Positions 1 to 7,823 are shown, counted from the stretch's first letter. The stretch: DNA of 13,988 nt from Pavlovales sp. CCMP2436 (GCA_026770615.1 MU631365.1:371721-385708), one strand, 5' to 3'. The notes: a model not told the origin generated them from the letters alone. Program-made: numbers and translations.

Positions 1-19
1 GGGGGGGGGGGTTGCTTAC

Positions 20-1464
20 TCGAAGACCAGCGAGGGCGTCTTGCTCTGCGGGTCGCGTACCACGTCGAGCAGCCGGATGATGTTCGTGCCGCCGCGCAGG
101 TTTTGCAGGATTTTGATCTCGCGCTTAATTTTCTTCTTCTTGACCGGCTTGAGGATTTTGATCACACAGCGAGTCGAGTCGCAGACGCGCACACCCTGCA
201 CCATTCGTTTAATATATAAAACCAAAAAAAGAAGGGTAGGGAGGGAGGTCAGCTCCTCGATATAGAAGGTCAGATCGATATTAGATATTAAATTGGCGTG
301 CGCTCAACAGCGCAGCTCGCCTAGCCGACACCTCTTCACGAGGTTGACCCCCCTTCCCCCCCCCCCGGTCATGCCACCAAAAGGGGCAGCTAGCCAATAA
401 ACCAACAAAGAGGGCATTCCACTCCAAAATAATGAAATGAACCCATAAACGGGCATTCCACTCCAAGGTCGCGTGGGATGTGTACAGTTCCTAGGTCGCC
501 GACCTGTCGCAGGCATTTAGGAATGTTCACTGCCACCTCCACTAGTAGGCCGTGTACGCTGCAGAGGTGTGCACTCCATTCTCCAGCGTGTGCACGTACA
601 CTATTCCCTGCCCTGCCTACCTGCCTACCCTGTCCGAATGCATTTGCGATGTTTGATGTGCCCCCGCTGGAAAATGGCAGTGCAGGGTGGCGAGGGCAAG
701 ACAGGCAAAACAGACAGGGCAGGGAATAGTGTACACCGTTCCCATAGTGTGTAAGTCTCTAGTTAAACGTCCGTCCCCAGGAAGCTCGCACTGGACCCAA
801 GCGTTTGAAAAGCACTCAGATCCAGGGATCCACCTCGGGTACACGGATACCGTCCCCACCGCTGAGTCTGATCGCCTCTATCGCCCACTTCCACCTCGAT
901 GTGGAAATATTTGAGTTCGGTTTTTTTTTTTGATCTTCAAATTCTGTGCCCGCGCTGCGACTCCTTCGCAGAGCACTCCACCGTCGCCAAGCTTGCCTGC
1001 CTATCCAATCCCAAAATGTATGTCTGAAACAACTTAACCCCCCCCCCTCCCGCGCACCGCCGCCAACCTAAAACACAGGGTTCTCACCTCAAAGACCTCC
1101 GAGTACTTCCCGCGGCCGACTTTGCGCAAGATCTCATAGTCATCTTGCTCGCTGCGCGAAGTCGGTGTGTGTGTGTGGTGAACGAGTGTGTGTGAGTGTG
1201 CTTGGGTGTGAGTTCTCACAGATGCGGTATTAGGGGGAGAATGGAGGGTAGAGTGAGCGTGGTGCTGTGGCTTTGGAGTGCGCGAGCTCCTACGCCTAGC
1301 CCCAACCCCAACCCTTTTGCTAACCCTCGCGCGAGCCCCCAACCACACGCCAAAACTGTGCCCTGCAAGGGCAACTCACCCCCACGTGACCTTAAGCTTC
1401 TCGTAGTCCCAGTACTCGTCCGGTCGCTCGTTGTTGACCGTAGCGTACACCCGGCTCCGCGACA
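20..1464 (-). CDS. CK2 alpha: Casein kinase II catalytic subunit alpha, N-terminal exons (partial gene)
   Basis: Ser/Thr protein kinase catalytic subunit, with constitutive and broad nuclear and cytoplasmic targets. Three coding exons join without a break: 1464-1380 (encodes [20 protein letters not shown] and on to VTW), 1151-1088 ([21 protein letters not shown]) and 195-20 ([35 protein letters not shown]-type end at KTPSLVF). All donors are GT (GTGAGT at 1379, GTGAGA at 1087, GTAAGC at 19) and all acceptors AG. The joined protein keeps the WDYE motif, the glycine-rich ATP loop [11 protein letters not shown], the ATP-binding lysine in VIKILKP and the CK2-specific basic cluster KKKKIKRE. Spacing matches the family with no gaps. 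The catalytic loop (HRD-type), DWG and the C-lobe lie beyond the left edge. The gene ends at the window boundary inside an intron that starts GTAAGCAA followed by a C-run. The identity is secure. The first exon is inferred separately. Confidence 0.96.
412..466. repeat. Direct repeat of GGGCATTCCACTCCAA
   Basis: The 16-base sequence GGGCATTCCACTCCAA occurs at 412-427 and again at 451-466, with 23 bases between copies. The repeat is perfect. It could be a target duplication around a tiny insertion, a tandem 39-bp unit, or chance duplication. It lies wholly inside the long CK2 intron. Confidence 0.85.
596..734. repeat. Fold-back inverted repeat, 20-bp perfect arms (MITE-like)
   Basis: The left arm GTACACTATTCCCTGCCCTG (596-615) is the exact reverse complement of the right arm at 715-734. 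Similarity continues inward for another ~20 bases at about 70%, the differences being mainly transitions, as expected of an ageing palindrome. The whole unit is about 139 bp, in an intron. No clear target duplication was found at its edges, so it is described as a fold-back repeat rather than assigned to a transposon family. Confidence 0.75.
1165..1200. repeat. GT-rich simple sequence in CK2 intron
   Basis: A GTGTGTGTGTGTG run followed by a GTGTGTGTGAGTGTG-like stretch lies just upstream (in gene orientation) of the acceptor at 1152. On the sense strand it reads as a CA/C-rich tract, so it forms part of the pyrimidine-rich region before the splice site. Confidence 0.7.
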
Positions 1465-1546
1465 CTGCGCGCCAGGGAGGGGTGGTGCATACGGGGGTCA
1501 CGTGGAGATTAGACAGGGGGTGTTGTTGGACGAGTTACTGGTTTCG
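1465..1546 (-). other. Candidate first intron of the CK2 gene, splitting the start codon A|TG
   Basis: The first recognisable CK2 exon begins TG TCG CGG AGC, with no ATG in frame before the acceptor AG at 1466-1465. Family members commonly begin MS-x-ARVY or similar, so the missing base is probably an A supplied by an upstream exon. Reading upstream on the minus strand, the sequence AAACC A|GTAACT gives a donor at 1538-1537, with the exon ending in A at 1539. The resulting 74-nt intron has a CTAAT-like branch site about 45 nt before the acceptor and a C/T-rich stretch. The spliced junction would read AAACCATGTCG, a good initiation context with A at -3. Only splice signals support this; other donors are possible. 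Confidence 0.45.
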
Positions 1547-2376
1547 AGACCACTGCCCAGCAACCGCACATAGGGCACCGGCGTTAGTGGTGGAGAGGGC
1601 GCCGTAGCAGCGCGCGGGCGGGGGGGGGGAGCGGGCGGGTGCGGCTGAAGGGGCGGCTAGGCATTCGGCGGCGGGGCGCGCGCGGAGGAAAGGGCCGGGC
1701 ACAGGCAACGCACTTCAGCTCGCGCTTCAAAGGCCCGCAACTCGCCCGATCACGATGGCGGCCCAAGTAGTTATTGCCATTTTTAGACCGTTTAGCTCAT
1801 GTAATAGTGCAGTTCAGTCCTTCTCCTTCTTTATCCCCTTGGCGCGGCAACCCGCGCGGAGCCGCGGATAGCCTTGGTGAAGGGTAGGCGGCAAGGCGTT
1901 TGCTCACCAACACTCGCATTCCCCATCCGCTGAGAGCTCGCGCGCGGCCAGCGACGCGTACGCCGAGGGTCCCGCGTCTGTTAGAAGCGTCCCGGCTGGG
2001 GTCCTTGAGCGTCGAGGCGGGACCGCTCGCGGACACTTGTAAACAATCACGCGGCGACCTGCGTGAGCACAAGCGCTCTTCGCGCGTAAGGCGGGCCGGG
2101 CGGTCAAGCAGCAAGCTGCGGTCTGCACGCAGCATCATGGAGCACGGCTCTTCGTGCCTCGTCGGCCGCGCACGAGCGCGTGGGCAAGGTGTGCAGACGC
2201 GTAGAACAGACGCAGGGCGCACGCATGTTCTCCAGCGGACGGCTGATGGTAGCCGCGCGCGTGGGCAGACTCAAACCCACGGCAGAAAGTGGCAGGATTG
2301 CCTGGTTGTGATCCAGGTAGGTTGGCGACTAAGTGCCCGGATAATATTTCGTCGTACTGCATCCGATGGAGGGGGT
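1547..2376. other. Stretch with no supported gene, upstream of CK2
   Basis: This stretch lies 5' of the CK2 gene and probably holds its promoter and 5' leader. It is GC-rich with low-complexity arginine/proline/alanine-type translations in every frame, which is typical of non-coding GC-rich DNA. A G-run is at about 1620-1628. I see no tRNA box pair, no conserved protein motif and no clear TATA element. Confidence 0.6.
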
Positions 2377-2378
2377 CT

Positions 2379-2393
2379 GGGGGCGAAGCCCCT
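2379..2393. repeat. GC hairpin with GAA triloop (copy 1)
   Basis: GGGGC (2380-2384), loop GAA (2385-2387), GCCCC (2388-2392), with a G-T pair possible outside. The core GCGAAGC is the heptamer known from DNA structure work as an unusually stable mini-hairpin. It is separated from a second copy by only a few bases. Confidence 0.8.
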
Positions 2394-2396
2394 ACA

Positions 2397-2415
2397 CTGG
2401 GGGCGAAGCCCCCAG
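2397..2415. repeat. GC hairpin with GAA triloop (copy 2)
   Basis: CTGGGGGC (2397-2404), loop GAA (2405-2407), GCCCCCAG (2408-2415): a perfect 8-bp stem. It is followed directly by an A-rich tract, so the pair of hairpins plus A-tract could mark the 3' end of a short retroposon; that reading is inference. Confidence 0.85.
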
Positions 2416-2466
2416 AAATAAAAAAGAAAAAAAGAAAAAAAGAAGAAGAAGAAGAAGAAGAAGAAG
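2416..2466. repeat. A-rich tract and (GAA)8 microsatellite
   Basis: After the second hairpin comes an A-rich run broken by single G and T bases (2416-2441), then eight perfect GAA units (2442-2465). Immediately after is CGCC-GCA-GGCG (2469-2479), another short GNA-loop hairpin. The order hairpin, A-rich tail, simple repeat resembles the tail of a retroposed sequence, but no left end was identified. Confidence 0.8.
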
Positions 2467-2479
2467 CCCGCCGCAGGCG

Positions 2480-2968
2480 TCGGAGGGTCTGCAATGAAAT
2501 ACACCTTCAAGCTACACGCACACGATCCATGCACATATGTATGTTTGAAGTATCTCGTGGAATTGCAGGGGGTCCTCTACCAGACTACCACCCCTGCTGG
2601 CAGGATGCGGGTAGGGCTAATTTCTGACGTCGACCAAGTCTGTGAGTAAACACTACTTGTTGAACCATGCTGAGCCGGCAGTAACACTGTTTTATTTGCC
2701 GTTATTCTTGTCCGTGAGCTCGCCTACTTGCAGCCCGTCGCACGCGAAAAGGCGCTCGGTGGAGTGCGTGCGCGGCCCGGCCCGTTGAAAATCTGATAAG
2801 GCGAAATTGGTCCGATCCGACGAGTTTGTGGCGGCGCTCGGCCGGACGCGGCAGCCAGCCGCGGCCCGCGGGTACACGCTGCCTCCTAGTTCGCCGCGCA
2901 CAGGCCTCGCTGCCTAGTCCGGCAAGTTGAAGTTGCTGGACCAATAGCTGTCGTCTACATATTTCTAA
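2480..2968. other. Stretch with no supported gene
   Basis: No conserved motif was recognised on either strand. Minus-strand frames over 2692-3055 are open but rich in R/A/P and lack any family signature. The 5' truncation point of the LINE-like element lies near the right end of this stretch. Confidence 0.5.
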
Positions 2969-4072
2969 AAGTCCTGTAAATCCGACTTCAGTTGGTACAG
3001 CCGGTACCCTAATAATGGATCCAGATCCCACACAGTTCACCTGCGAAACGCTCATCTGGACAAGAATGACAAAACACTAGGAACAGCCCTCCCGGAAGGC
3101 TCAACCGTCACCAACGTAGCAGTCGATGGCTCTCACAAGAAGATGGCAGGGAAAAGAGCAGGAGGCGTCGATTACCTAATCAACTACCCAGACGGAAGAT
3201 GGAAAATACACATGACCAACGCCATCCGTCCAAGGGATAAGGACGCTCTAGACAGCGAGCTCACAGCTGCTACACTCAGCCTCCGACTCAAATCCCTCCA
3301 AACGCAGACAACACTCACCATTTCTTGGGACTGCCTCAACCCACTCAGGAATTTGTGGCGCTTAAACCCCAACTGCAACACAGCCATAAACACCGACTCA
3401 CAACCCCAACACCAAGGCATGGACGAAACAGCCACGCCAAGCCGACAGTCACAACTCTGAAGACTCAGCGAACTCCTCACACGCAACACCCAGGCCGGCA
3501 AAACCCACATCTTCAAGCACCAGAAAGCCTACAAAGCTGTCTCTTTCCTCAAACCACTGATACAACACCCAAGAATCGACACGGCCAGCCAAGTTTACAT
3601 TATTGACAACGCGGGAACAGATGCCCCCATCCCCAAGGTGAACGAGGAGGCCAATGCGATACAACCACCGCCCACGGCAGGAGGAGCACCAACGCCAGCC
3701 TATGACGCAGTGCATGTGACACTCAACGTCTGCGCTGACTGGACCGCCAGACAAGTGACAGTGGAGAACCAACCCCCCTTTCACGACATAGGCCCATGCG
3801 CTTGGCCGCCAGCAAGGTACAGCTTCACAGATAAAGGCGGGAACTTTATCGACCACACACCATCCACCATCCGCAGAGCAGTCATAGAAGAAGCGGGAAC
3901 CCAAGCTATTAACATCCATGTCCGCAAAGACCCCCGGAACCTCACTAGATGCACACAAAAATATGCCCTCCGCCTAAGGGACCGAACCAACCTCTGGATA
4001 AAGGAGTCAACAGCCGCCTTAAGACCAGGAAAAACTCAGAGACTACTCAACGCACATGCGTCCGATAAATGA
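2969..4072 (+). pseudogene. LINE-like element: degenerate RNase H region
   Basis: The frame is open from 2969 and is interrupted by an in-frame TGA at 3458-3460, then runs to TGA at 4070. The part up to 3335 carries an RNase H pattern: VAVDGSHKK (Asp 3125-3127), DSELTAATLSL (Glu 3257-3259) and TISWDC (Asp 3329-3331). After the stop, QVYIIDNAG and VNEEANA (Asn 3653-3655) sit where family members have xxGHxG and NExAD. The usual His and fourth Asp are therefore both Asn, so the enzyme is probably inactive. No reverse transcriptase is found upstream, so the copy appears 5'-truncated, which is usual for non-LTR elements. The remaining residues (to 4069) are not recognised. RNase H assignment rests on pattern and order, not on a search. 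Confidence 0.6.
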
Positions 4073-4842
4073 CAGGGACCACGAATTACAACACGGAACG
4101 GACAAGAGACGAACCAAAGCTCCTCGACGTTACCCTCTTCGAAGGTGGCCCTAAACTCAGCACCAAATTCCCTTTTTGCATCATGAAAAGCCTGAACCCA
4201 GCGGACGATACGGACTCAGTCGAACATATCATGAAGCATTGCCCAGCAACCGCCGACCAACGTGACCTTAGACGAACCATAATCATGAAAAAACTCGGAG
4301 GCCTCAGCACCAACTCGGAATTACGCGCCATCGCCGACTCTGCACTCAGCCACCCGGACGCGCACGCCAGGAGCGTCTCGATACAGACCCAGGAGCTAGT
4401 CGAGGAATGCCTCAGACTGAACCCAACCTAGGAGTACAAGACGGGCACCATACAAGGGGTCCTCCTAGCAGCCAGTGAAGCTTTAAACGCCGAAAGAACC
4501 AAGCTCATTAAGGGCGATGAGCCCACAAACGACCCTGATGACCCAGAGGACACGGAAATCGACCCTTTCACACCACCAACCCAGCCACCGCAGAGTAACA
4601 ACTTGGCAAGCACCCACAATGTCGACGCGTTCGCAGCCACCTTAAACTACTGCCAACAGCAATACACAGACACCCAACAAAAACAAAAGAAAGCCAGACG
4701 GGCTGCCCAGGGGCAGAAATCCAACCCCCCAAACCCCCCTCAAACTGAACACCCCCAAACGACCTCGCACAAAAAAGGGTACAGGCACACCCAGCAACCC
4801 AACAGGAGATGGAGCAGGAAGCAGCACACTAACCATCGATAA
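4069..4842 (+). pseudogene. LINE-like element: Zn-finger-like segment and proline/glutamine-rich linker
   Basis: Starts in a new frame at ATGA (4069), overlapping the previous stop, and reads to TAA at 4842 with one in-frame TAG at 4429-4431. The segment FCIMKS...DSVEHIMKHCP (Cys 4177, His 4225, Cys 4240) followed by an arginine-containing helix resembles the C-x2-C...H-x4-C finger that ends many non-LTR ORF2 proteins, with one Cys of the first pair missing. Downstream of the TAG the frame continues as EYKTGTIQGVLLAASEAL, then an acidic stretch (DDPEDTEIDP) and a long Q/P/K-rich linker. Frame change and TAG read more naturally as decay than as programmed recoding. Confidence 0.5.
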
Positions 4843-5453
4843 CACGCCAATTAAAAATAGAGCAGGAAACACCGCAATAACCATCGACAACCCCCCCGAA
4901 CGCCCACGCGTTCAAAAGGGCCGCCATGGGAAACCCAAGCAAATCATCGCATGGACACCAGAGAGAGCCCGGGAAATCGAAAAACTCTACGCTACCGTGA
5001 ATCTCATGGACATGAACGTTGTAGGCGACGGGAACTGTTGGTATAATTCCCACACGCTGTGCGGTTTCATCCGCGCCGTTGCCTGGCGCGCGGACCGCTC
5101 CCGTCAGGGAACAAAGACTATTACATCGTTGACAATGACACGAAGAAACGTCGAGCGTAACCGAGATTACCGGGACAAATCCGGATATATATCCCTCGGC
5201 CCGCTGTCAGTCGGACTCATGCTGAGAGTCTGGTAGAAGCGTCAGGCACCCTTGTCTGGCAGCTACCAACAAGAACTGTTTCCTCTACACAGCCATGGGA
5301 ATCGACGGTAGCGGTGCAAGCCACAAACAAGCAGCAGCGAACCTCCGCGAACGAGCCATAGCTCACGCTCGGGCGCTACCCGAAACCGTCCAGAACCACT
5401 TGGACCTCAGACGGCCCAACGAAGACCCAACAGATCCCTGTGGCAACAGCACC
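4770..5453 (+). pseudogene. LINE-like element: OTU-like cysteine protease, N-terminal part, cut by copia
   Basis: A third frame takes over near an A6 run (4772-4777). It has a two-copy peptide repeat (STLTIDNTP / NTAITIDNPP), a basic segment, then VNLMDMNVVGDGNCWYNS. VVGDGNCWYNS (Cys 5036-5038) fits the OTU nucleophile motif D-G-N-C. This frame ends at TAG 5234. A second block in another frame, ATNKNCFLYTAMGIDG (Cys 5277-5279) followed by a helix with LRERAIAHARALPE, also looks like the start of an OTU fold with the motif altered to NKNC. Whether these are one domain with a frameshift or a duplicated start is unclear. The reading ends at the copia insertion, codon ACC 5451-5453. Confidence 0.55.
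5449..5453. repeat. Copia target site duplication, left copy (GCACC)
   Basis: GCACC directly precedes the TG of the 5' LTR and is repeated directly after the CA of the 3' LTR (11966-11970). Five bases is the usual copia duplication length. Confidence 0.95.
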
Positions 5454-5516
5454 TGTCGGGAGCCCAAGTGTTTTACACACTTTGGCTCTGTCCGGTTCGC
5501 CATCGGACTGCCCGGA

Positions 5517-5526
5517 TTTTAATATC
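5517..5526 (+). promoter_or_regulatory. TATA-like element in copia LTR
   Basis: TTTTAATATC flanked by CCCGGA and CCGGG is the only AT-rich core in the LTR and is conserved in both copies. Its location about 65 bases into the LTR fits the end of a short U3. The transcription start is not defined by sequence. Confidence 0.4.
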
Positions 5527-5592
5527 CCGGGCTCAGCTGCCGTCTCGATTGCTCTACGACTGCTCTCGACGCCTCTTCAGCTCTCTTGTCAG

Positions 5593-5615
5593 GGTCTCTT
5601 ACTTACTAAGAGACC
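5593..5615 (+). other. Hairpin in LTR (GGTCTCTTA / TAAGAGACC)
   Basis: Perfect 9-bp arms GGTCTCTTA (5593-5601) and TAAGAGACC (5607-5615) around the 5-base loop CTTAC; the same hairpin is present and unchanged in the 3' LTR near 11796-11818. As it would lie in the transcribed part, an RNA role is possible but unproven. Confidence 0.8.
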
Positions 5616-5761
5616 TTGTGACACAGCTTCAGACCACCTGCTCTGTGTCGTATCGCCCTACGCTTCCTAGCTGTTCCTGCCCTCTCGTTAGCCGCTTTAC
5701 CGCGACTCGGACTCGATCCCCCCTAGCTCTCGCTGCAGACCTCGCACTCTCGCATCCTAAC

Positions 5762-6499
5762 ATGGTGGACCCTCAGGGCTTCGAGTTCCACGGAGGCGCG
5801 TCGGCAGGGTCGCGCTTCAACCACTTCAAGCTGCGCGACCCGGCCCACTTTCCTATCTGGGTGGCGATACTTCTCACGTTCATGCAGTCGGACGAGAAGA
5901 TCGACCTCTCGTGCGTCTTCACTAAGCCGCCACCCTTCGACCCGCTCGAGGCTGACCCCGTGATCGTCTCCCTCTACTACCCCGACCCCGAGGCGATCAG
6001 CGATTACGGCAAGCAGATCTATCCGAAGGGCGAGGCTTACCCCGCCTTCGTCAAGGCGGTCAAGGAGTACCACCGTATGCTTACCTCGCAGTGCAAGGCC
6101 CAGGACATCATCACCCAGGCCATCGACCAGCGCATCCTCACGCATGTCATGCACAAGGCCTACGGCGCCAAGCGCGGCAGCTCCGTCTCGCTGTCTCTGG
6201 TTTTCAACACTCTCAAGGACCACTGCGTCGGCCTCTCCGGCACGTCCAAGGCCGCCTCTATGCTCAATCTCACCTCGCTCCAGCGCTCACACATGGAGAG
6301 CGCGCTCCAGTGGCTCGACCGCGTGCAGCGCGCCTTCAATTCCATCTCGCACCTTCCCTTCAAGCTCGAGGATCTGATCCTGTCCATCTCGCTGCGCGGG
6401 CTCGGCGAGTCCTGCTCCTCGCTCGTGCAGTCGACCATCAACGACCCCGCCAATGAGCGGCGCCTCGCTTCCGACGTCCTCGCGACCCTGCGCGAAAAA
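5762..6499 (+). pseudogene. gag: Copia gag, N-terminal part (capsid)
   Basis: ATG at 5762-5764 uses the last base of the LTR as its A. The protein starts MVDPQGFEFHGG and has the copia-type early motif HFPIWVAILLTFM, then helical capsid-like sequence through SALQWLDRVQRAFNSI and ISLRGLGESCSSL. The frame runs on as a Pro/Arg-rich tail to 6853, but the gag continuation is in the +1 frame, starting at NLAAITMLS. The change occurs at the A5 run 6495-6499 in CGC GAA AAA C. A one-base A insertion is the simplest explanation; programmed +1 shifting, as in Ty1, cannot be excluded. Structural protein of the virus-like particle. Confidence 0.85.
5763..5780 (+). other. Copia primer-binding site (candidate)
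   Basis: TGGTGGACCCTCAGGG follows the LTR directly; TGG pairs with the CCA end of a tRNA. It is not the common TGGTATCAGAGC initiator-Met type, so the primer tRNA is unidentified. The first T and G are also the second and third bases of the gag start codon. Confidence 0.6.
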
Positions 6500-7130
6500 C
6501 CTCGCCGCCATCACGATGCTCTCCAACACCAACGGCGCCGCAGACAGGCGCAGCGTGAACGTGATCACTTACGGCGCGGACTCCAACCGCAGCTCCAACG
6601 ACTCGCGCGGCGCGGCGCGTGGTGGGCGCGGCAACCTCGCGCAGGGCGGGCGCGGCGGACGCAACCCCCCGCCGAGCCGCCCCACTATTCCTTTCCCCAA
6701 GCAGGCCGCGCGCGACGAGCGCCCTCGCGACGAGCGCCCTCCTTCGTGCTACATGTGCAAGCTTCACAACCAGGCCTCGGACCACCACCCGCGCGACTGC
6801 CCTGCTGCTTCCTACTACGGCATCCCATCGGTCAAGGCGGTCGACTTCAATGAGCAGACCCAGCAGCTGCGCAAGAAGCCATCGTCCTTTGTCAACATGG
6901 TCCAGGTCTCGCGCAATCCGTACGGCCCCGACACTTCAGACGTACTCGCTATCGACGATCACTACTCGCCGCTCTCCACCCGCAAGCTGCAGCGCTTCCG
7001 CAAGTTCAAAACTGCTGCTCGCCTTGAGCGCTTTGAGTGCTCCGCCGCCTACATCGCTTCCTGCGCCAAGCCCTTCGAGCGCTCCGCCGTCGACATCCCC
7101 TCCAAGTTCGTTGCCGGCAAGATCAAACCG
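6498..7130 (+). pseudogene. gag: Copia gag, C-terminal part with zinc knuckle
   Basis: Continues gag in the frame shared by pol. It includes an Arg/Gly-rich RNA-binding stretch (ARGGRGNLAQGGRGG), then CYMCKLHNQASDHHPRDC (6747-6800), a C-x2-C-x8-H-x4-C nucleocapsid zinc knuckle, longer than the retroviral C-x2-C-x4-H-x4-C spacing. A Lys/Arg-rich region (TRKLQRFRKFKTAARLERF) follows, leading to the predicted membrane segment. There is no stop between gag and protease in this frame, so gag and pol formed one fused polyprotein, as is usual for copia. Confidence 0.8.
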
Positions 7131-7208
7131 CTCTTCAACTTCATCGTGGTGATCGTCTTCATCTTCGGGTTCATCGCGACCATCTGCCTCTTGGCCATCG
7201 CAACGGCC
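7131..7208 (+). other. Predicted transmembrane segment within the copia polyprotein
   Basis: Codons read LFNFIVVIVFIFGFIATICL followed by LAIATAKP: about 24 uninterrupted apolar residues, flanked by Lys on both sides (GKIKP before, AKP after). This is long and hydrophobic enough for one membrane helix. It lies between the zinc knuckle and the protease DSG, in frame and with no stop before it. Confidence 0.7.
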
Positions 7209-7823
7209 AAGCCATCCAACGCTTTCGCAATTGGCAACGGGCAGGAGATCATCAACTCGGGCGGCCTGGCACAGCTGACCGACTACTTCGAGATCTCCAA
7301 GGTGTACTCCCTCCTCGGCAAGGGCTTCCAGGACTCCCTCTCGCAGATGAGCGACTCGGGCCTCTTCGACTCCGGCTCGAAACTCAACCTCGGGCCGATG
7401 GACTACCTGCCCTTCCTGACCGACGTGCAGCCCACGAACATGGACGCTTCCGCTGCCAACTCCTTCAAGATCGTGTGCAAGTACTAAAGCACCCTCTCTG
7501 TTGGCTACCGCCTGATGGACAACTCGCTCGTGACGGCCAAGGTCGACAACTTCTACGTGTCCCCCGGCGTCAAGCGGCTCATCTTCAACGAGTCCGACCT
7601 CTGCAAGCAATGGGACGCTGACCTCGTGAGCCTCTCCAAGCAGACCAAGTTCTCCATCAACGGCTTCGACCTTGACCTCCAGCAGGGCCGCTACCTCATC
7701 ACCCCGCAAGGGATCGCAGAGCTCAAAGACATGTGCATCATCATGGTCGTCTTCACATCTACCTCAGACGCGCTCGTGGCATTCGTCGACACGGCTTCCC
7801 CTCCATCAACGGCCATCAACTAG
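7209..7823 (+). pseudogene. pol (PR): Copia aspartic protease (broken by TAA and ending at TAG)
   Basis: Catalytic motif LFDSGSKL with D-S-G at 7368-7376, as in copia proteases (xxDSGAS). Downstream, YRLMDNSLVTAKVDNFYVSP and GVKRLIFNESDL match the ...V.G..L.DGS...A.V..V..VPGL...LLSV pattern. An in-frame TAA at 7485-7487, 36 codons after the DSG, splits the domain. The same frame then runs on to TAG at 7821. The enzyme would have cleaved the Gag-Pol polyprotein; this copy could not make the complete protease without readthrough. Confidence 0.85.

Larger units (their letters stand above)
196..1087 (-). other. Long CK2 intron (892 nt)
   Basis: Bounded by donor GTGAGA (1087-1082) and acceptor TGCAG (200-196) on the minus strand. 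The flanking exons join in phase 0 as [14 protein letters not shown]. It contains no gene I can support. It does hold a homopolymer C run near 350-366, a 16-bp direct repeat and a 20-bp-arm fold-back repeat, listed separately, so it has probably collected small insertions. Confidence 0.85.
5454..5762 (+). repeat. Copia 5' LTR (309 bp)
   Basis: Begins TGTCGGGAG and ends TCCTAACA, with the canonical TG...CA ends. It contains a TATA-like TTTTAATATC at about 5517-5526 and a hairpin (5593-5615). It is paired with 11657-11965, the same length, with 9 substitutions and no indels. Confidence 0.97.

Noticed and set aside
1..11. G11 run at the window start as a biological feature
   Set aside because: It is at the sequence edge inside an intron and is as likely a contig-end artefact.
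2281..2330. tRNA-like A/B box pair (TGGCAGGATTG, GGTTGTGATCC)
   Set aside because: Boxes do not match consensus closely and nearly touch; no cloverleaf could be drawn.
1900..2421. 173-codon open frame on the plus strand
   Set aside because: Low-complexity R/A/S/G translation in GC-rich DNA, reading through the hairpins into the A-rich tract; no motif and similar open frames on the other strand.
2379..2480. CRISPR-like or terminator hairpin array
   Set aside because: Two short hairpins only, no regular spacers, in an intron-bearing eukaryotic context.
2289..2627. Open frame with a Lys/Glu run across the (GAA)n repeat
   Set aside because: The run is a microsatellite translation, flanked by non-coding hairpins; no family resemblance.
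2692..3055. Minus-strand open frames with motifs such as ERLFACDGLQVGELTD
   Set aside because: No recognisable family, and overlapped by the start of the LINE-like frame on the other strand; not enough to call an exon.
3184..3958. Minus-strand open frames opposite the RNase H region
   Set aside because: Shadows of the plus-strand A/C-rich element; rich in G/V/S/W from complement bias.
4066..4073. ATGA overlap suggesting coupled translation between two LINE ORFs
   Set aside because: The domains on both sides read as one degenerate protein, with other stops and shifts nearby; a mutation is simpler.
5468..5761. Upstream extension of gag through the whole 5' LTR
   Set aside because: The LTR is a regulatory terminal repeat; its open frame is not conserved protein and would also lie after pol in the 3' LTR.
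5723..6223. Long minus-strand open frames opposite gag and pol
   Set aside because: GC3-rich coding sequence leaves open antisense frames; no motifs.
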